Below, one piece after another: positions 7,020 to 9,649 of a stretch of 9,649 bases of DNA. The position numbers and the translations under genes are program-made. Within the stretch, counting starts at the first letter, position 1, and each line of letters opens with the position of its first letter. The DNA is from Xanthobacteraceae bacterium. Lineage in GTDB: Bacteria > Pseudomonadota > Alphaproteobacteria > Rhizobiales > Xanthobacteraceae. The DNA lies in assembly GCA_030037185.1 (NCBI GenBank), contig JASHRR010000867.1, positions 1 to 9,649 of the forward strand. The letters are read 5' to 3'. A model generated the notes under the pieces. It was not told where the DNA came from and made no database searches. It was given only the letters and a program-made list of their open reading frames with translations.

Positions 7020-7815
7020 TATTTTGAGTACTGGCGCCCGACATGAAAACCGACGTGAGTTACCTCGGGGAGGACCATGTCGCCGGTCTTAAAGCCCCGG
7101 ACGGACTTGCTGCCCATGAGATAGCCGCGCGGAAAACCGTGTGCGGGTAAGACTCCTACGGGCAGCAGGGCGCCGCGCCCCACGGCCTTGATTGCAAGCG
7201 TCGGAACGGCGGGCGAGCGTATCCGTCTCGCCAACACCGGCGGCATCAAAGCGCATGTATCTTCGGGATCGCGAAGCGGGAGCGGTTATGCTTGGTGCGG
7301 CCGCCACAAGAGGCTTCGACCGGCAGGTGTCCGCCAGAGCGTTGTACAAGGCCCGCCCGGTGGCGTTGACGGCTGAGGCATCCTTCAACGGTGCCTTGAG
7401 TTGCGCCTTGATGGCGGCGAGACGTTTGAGGAAGAGAAATTCCTCGAGAGCGCCTTCTCCTTGGTTTGTACCCGGTTCGACCCCGCGCCTTCGCGATGAC
7501 GTGGTCGAGGTTGAGCGGCACGTTGATGACGCCGCAATAAACGCAGTGGCGGCCGAACTTCTCGAATACGTATTCCCCCACTTCGTCGCCAACGAGCGTT
7601 CTGGTAGGCGACACCGGAGATTTCGGGTTTTCGAGGAGCTGCATGTCGAAGCGGACCCGCTCGCCGGCGATTCCCGCGACCGGGGCGAGGCGGCCAAACC
7701 GCCCGACCCATGTATCGACCCGGTGCTGAAGGCTTGCGGCGCAAGCGCTCCAGGTTGCCTTCAGGATGTCCTGGGCGAGCTTTCCCCATTCCAGATTCCC
7801 TTGGAAGCGCGGGCA
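7020..7815 (-). pseudogene. iscB: Decayed 3' part of iscB (RNA-guided RuvC/HNH nuclease)
   Basis: Pieces of one IscB protein can be read in order on the minus strand across all three frames. Around 7800-7650 lies a lead-in ending in LAPVAGIAGERVRFDMQLL (RuvC-II region). Then follow PEISGVAYQN in another frame (about 7632-7603) and EYVFEKFGRHCVYCG with NLDHVIAKARG (HNH region, about 7600-7490). Next come IKAQLKAPLKDASAVNAT in a third frame, ASCGGRTKHNRSRF with IPKIHAL and DAAGVGE, and finally PTLAIKAVGRG, HGFPRGYLM and GFKTGDMV ending in HVGR near 7034. The part carrying the second Cys pair and the Asn of the HNH domain is deleted after SNRV. The N-terminal half (bridge helix, RuvC-I) is absent; its place is taken by an EF-Tu fragment. 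At least five indels are needed, so it is not functional. No omega RNA can be recognised upstream. The 3' end lies tail to tail with tetR. Confidence 0.85.
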
Positions 7816-7820
7816 GCTGA

Positions 7821-8256
7821 TTATCTTGTCGTGGCGAAGCGGGACTTCTCCTCCATCGCGATCCGCTTGCCGGGCACGATCTTGAGCTCGGCATTGTCAC
7901 CGGGCATCACCATCTCCATTCCTTCCCGGAGCTCGACGGTGCCGGTCATGTTCGTAGTCCGGAAGTAGAGCTGCGAACGATAGCTGGGGAAGAAGCGTGT
8001 GTGACGCCCACCTTCCCGCTTGGTCAACACATCTGCGCCTCGAACCTGGAGCGTGGCGTAACGCAGCCCGGGCGCGAGAGCACCTGGGCCCGCTCCGCCG
8101 CGTCTCGAGCAGCAGACAGCCGACATTGTCGCCTGCCTCGCCGACGTTCAGGATCTTTTGGAACGTCTCGACGCTGGTGACGACGGTTTTCCTCGTCTCA
8201 CCAAGGCCGATGATCTCGACCTCGTCGCCGGTGGCGGCGTACCCTGATAAAATTCT
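7821..8256 (-). pseudogene. tuf: Elongation factor Tu fragment (domains 2-3), frameshifted
   Basis: The minus strand encodes recognisable EF-Tu domain 2 and 3 pieces in three frames. The first is GDEVEIIG with ETRKTVVT and [11 protein letters not shown] (about 8230-8110). The second is [16 protein letters not shown] (about 8105-8050). The third is [33 protein letters not shown] and [11 protein letters not shown], then [10 protein letters not shown] (about 8030-7830). The GTP-binding G domain is wholly missing and so is the final strand (REGGRTVGAG in normal EF-Tu); the frame ends at a TAA at 7821. Two indels and both truncations rule out a working EF-Tu. The iscB relic starts within about 20 bases after this stop and on the same strand, so the two are joined end to end. 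It may be a piece of a duplicated tuf gene or of one carried by a mobile element. Confidence 0.85.
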
Positions 8257-8271
8257 CCTGCGCGGGGGCCG

Positions 8272-8296
8272 GAGCCCGCTGCCGGGCAGCGAGCTC
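8272..8296 (-). repeat. Strong 12-base inverted repeat (hairpin)
   Basis: GAGCCCGCTGCC and GGCAGCGAGCTC flank a single G. As minus-strand RNA all twelve positions can pair (one as G-U wobble); allowing a minimal three-base loop leaves an 11-pair stem. It lies just upstream of the EF-Tu relic on that strand. No T-tract follows directly, so it is not a standard terminator. It could be a protein-binding palindrome, an element end or an RNA-structure remnant; its role is unknown. Confidence 0.55.
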
Positions 8297-8437
8297 AGCT
8301 GGATCAGCCGTACTTCGCTCTAAAGGTCAGGCTCCGATACGAGTGTTAGTGTCTGCGTCATCCAGCCACCCCCCAAAAACATCTTACTCGCAAACATTCG
8401 CTCCGTATTCGACGTTGACGAACAAGCAACTCGAACA

Positions 8438-8460
8438 GCGGAAAGGATTTCCGCAGGAGG
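8438..8460 (+). promoter_or_regulatory. Perfect hairpin abutting the ribosome binding site of the small secreted peptide gene
   Basis: GCGGAAA-GGA-TTTCCGC (8438-8454) is an exact 7-base inverted repeat with a 3-base loop. The very next bases are AGGAGG (8455-8460), an ideal Shine-Dalgarno sequence seven bases from the ATG at 8468. The hairpin does not mask the site but ends directly against it. It could be an operator, a ribosome standby or mRNA-stability structure. A TTGACG at 8415-8420 could be a -35 box, but no good -10 follows at 17 bases. Confidence 0.55.
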
Positions 8461-8467
8461 TAAGACC

Positions 8468-8677
8468 ATGTTGAACACTGGAAAGTGCGCAGCTGTGGCG
8501 GCGGTCCTAGGCGTGGGGCTCGCAGTTGCGTCGATGACACCAGCCTCGGCCCATTACTATGGCTACGGCTACAGGCCGCACCATGGCTATGGTTACGGCT
8601 ATTACGGCTTTCATCGGCCCTTCTACCGGCATTATGGTTTGCATCGGCACTATCGCTACGGATTTGGTCCATACTAG
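8468..8677 (+). CDS. Small exported Tyr/Gly/His/Arg-rich peptide
   Basis: A 69-residue protein. Residues 1-28 form a classical signal peptide with Lys6, an Ala/Val/Leu core and an ASA cleavage site. The mature part of 41 residues is extremely biased: 13 Tyr, 9 Gly, 7 His, 5 Arg, and no Asp, Glu, Lys, Cys or Ser, arranged as GYGY and HYR-type repeats. It would be cationic, aromatic and possibly metal-binding through its histidines. I do not recognise a named family; many alphaproteobacteria carry similar short secreted Gly/Tyr/His peptides annotated as hypothetical. AGGAGG seven bases before the ATG is the best ribosome binding site in the window, and a terminator-like hairpin follows, which argues for a real single-gene unit although it sits between pseudogenes. 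Longer frames on either strand over the same bases are shadows of its repetitive codons. Confidence 0.78.
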   Translation: MLNTGKCAAVAAVLGVGLAVASMTPASAHYYGYGYRPHHGYGYGYYGFHRPFYRHYGLHRHYRYGFGPY

Positions 8678-8692
8678 CTGCAGCGGGCGAAG

Positions 8693-8732
8693 CCGCGGCG
8701 GGCCTAACCGGACGACCTGCCGCGGTAATTTA
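8693..8732 (+). terminator. Probable terminator after the small peptide gene
   Basis: CCGCGGCGGG (8693-8702) pairs with CCTGCCGCGG (8716-8725), giving ten base pairs with one G-T wobble and a 13-base loop, followed by TAATTTAG. The stem begins 16 bases after the stop codon. The T-tract is poor, so it may be a leaky terminator or a 3' stabilising hairpin. Confidence 0.5.
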
Positions 8733-8879
8733 GTCTCGGAATCCTCGATGATTTCGCCAAACCGGATTAGCGTCTCGACGGCACGCGAGTGATGCGCAGG
8801 CATGATTGGCTCCCGGCGGGAGCCCCCAGCAAGGGTGCGGCCCGCGTGTACCAAACTACGGCACACAAAACTTACGCCA

Positions 8880-9420
8880 TCAAGCTACGCGATTGATCGC
8901 TGTGACATTGGTGAACACCGTCACTGAGTGATCGCTCGTGAAACAATCGCCCTTGCTCAGATTGCTGTCGAAGTAGCGAAGATCGTCAACTGCGTCGAGG
9001 CAAACGCAAGGGCCGACGTCCCAGTTTGGGTAGCTCCTATACGCGATGCCGTTGGGGAAGGTCGGTCTACCGTAGAAGGAATTGCCGGTTTCCACAAAAA
9101 GTGGCCGACGTCAGTGGAGATGAACCCAGCCGAGCAACCGGAATACGCTACCGCCGAACGAGAGCTGATCGTTCATCCCGGAAGCTGAGGTCGACCTTGA
9201 CGACGTTACGGTTGAGCAGATTGTCATCGTCAGCACTCGCCCGGCACTGCGGCGTTGCATCAGCCGGCCGGATAAATATATTCCCAGAGGCCGAAATCGA
9301 GCCCGAGCCCGCCGAAGGTCGGCCGGATGCCGCCGTAGAAATCAACCTCAGCGCGCTTAGAAAACGAGATGATTTCGCCCGACACGCCCGCCTAGGTTCG
9401 GAGGAAGCCAACGCCAGGGC
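8880..9420 (-). pseudogene. Broken TorF/Gcw_chp-type outer membrane porin gene
   Basis: Read on the minus strand, KRAEVDFYGGIRPTFGGLG followed by LDFGLWEYIYPAG (about 9358-9270) is typical of the TorF-family porins (Gcw_chp model) of alphaproteobacteria; it ends in a stop. A stretch with RNVVKVDLSF comes next. A shifted frame then reads NDQLSFGGSVF (about 9173-9141), meets an in-frame TGA, and continues as ETGNSFYGRP, YPNWDVG and DDLRYFDSNLSKGDCFTSD to a stop at 8880. At least two frame changes and several in-frame stops break it, the 5' part with the signal peptide is not recognisable, and the usual last strand after the SNLSK region is lost. Intact homologues are beta-barrel proteins of the outer membrane. 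It is likely a decayed extra copy of a porin that such genomes often hold in several versions. Confidence 0.75.
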
Positions 9421-9484
9421 ACGCAGCGCTTGAAATCCGACCTTGGTGATTCGTCGAATTTCGTCAACTCATCAGAGGCATTGT

Positions 9485-9592
9485 CAATGGCACATCGAGC
9501 GCTGCTACCGTCGGCTCAAGGACTTCAGGCGCGTCGCCATCTGCGCCACGGTTGAGCTGTGGCGTTGGCTTGTCAACCACATCGGCTGTTGA
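9485..9592 (+). pseudogene. C-terminal remnant of an IS5-like transposase
   Basis: The plus strand reads WHIERCYRRLKDFRRVAI and then ATVELWRWL, ending at TGA 9590-9592. IS5-family DDE transposases carry an IERxxxRLKDFRRIA segment shortly before their C-terminus, with the catalytic Glu in it. The sequence between RVA and the final helix is shorter than in the family, so there is an internal deletion. No start codon, upstream transposase sequence or terminal inverted repeat can be made out in the window, so this is a relic and not a mobile element. Identification rests on one short motif. Confidence 0.6.
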
Positions 9593-9649
9593 CGACCAAC
9601 ACAGGACTTATCGCTCGCAACTGGCCTCACCTATTGTCGAAGCTTCCAC

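Noticed and set aside
7188..7968. Plus-strand frames over the iscB/tuf relics
   Set aside because: The minus strand contains ordered IscB and EF-Tu motifs; the plus-strand translations contain none.
8507..8866. Minus-strand frame of 119 codons over the small peptide gene
   Set aside because: Its sequence comes from the complement of the GYGY repeats and it would read through the terminator hairpin; the plus-strand gene has the ideal ribosome binding site and signal peptide.
8911..8923. TGAACACCGTCAC as a further TetR operator
   Set aside because: Only the left arm matches; the right arm differs at several positions and the site lies inside the porin relic.
6999..9649. CRISPR array or tandem repeats
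   Set aside because: No regularly spaced repeats were seen; the only low-complexity DNA is the GGCTAY-type codon repeat inside the small peptide gene.

Overview
The window looks like chromosomal DNA from a high-GC alphaproteobacterium, most likely of the order Hyphomicrobiales (Bradyrhizobium or Rhodopseudomonas-like). I infer this from the base composition, the three-domain LplT-PlsC-acyl-ACP synthetase fusion, the PspA/YiaAB/TetR gene order and the remains of a TorF-type porin. The genus is an inference from memory of these families; no search was run.

Left part (1-6998) holds intact genes. At the left edge is the 5' two thirds of a secreted DUF3857/transglutaminase-like protein on the minus strand, cut by the window border. 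A gap of 564 bases (1174-1737) without a convincing gene follows. Next comes a minus-strand cluster read from right to left: a PspA/IM30-family coiled-coil protein, a YiaA/YiaB-type two-helix membrane protein, and a 1141-residue Aas-type lysophospholipid flippase/acyltransferase/acyl-ACP synthetase. A TetR-family repressor is divergently transcribed from this cluster. The 102-base divergent intergenic region carries three perfect copies of the palindrome TGAAC-N3-GTTCA, 30 and 22 bases apart centre to centre. It is the clearest regulatory signal in the window and very probably the operator array of this repressor. Together these genes look like one TetR-controlled membrane-maintenance module: PspA supports the bilayer, YiaAB is a small membrane partner, and Aas takes up and re-acylates lysophospholipids. 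A hairpin between yiaAB and aas may tune how much transcription reaches aas.

Right part (about 7000-9649) is mostly a gene graveyard. It holds, from left to right: a multiply frameshifted 3' part of an iscB RNA-guided nuclease gene (minus); directly upstream of it a frameshifted piece of an elongation factor Tu gene, domains 2 and 3 only (minus); a strong hairpin; one apparently intact small gene for an exported Tyr/Gly/His/Arg-rich peptide with an ideal ribosome binding site and a hairpin touching it (plus), followed by a terminator-like hairpin; a broken TorF/Gcw_chp-type porin gene (minus); and the tail of an IS5-like transposase (plus). The pattern suggests an insertion hot spot that has collected and eroded mobile and duplicated DNA next to a conserved operon.
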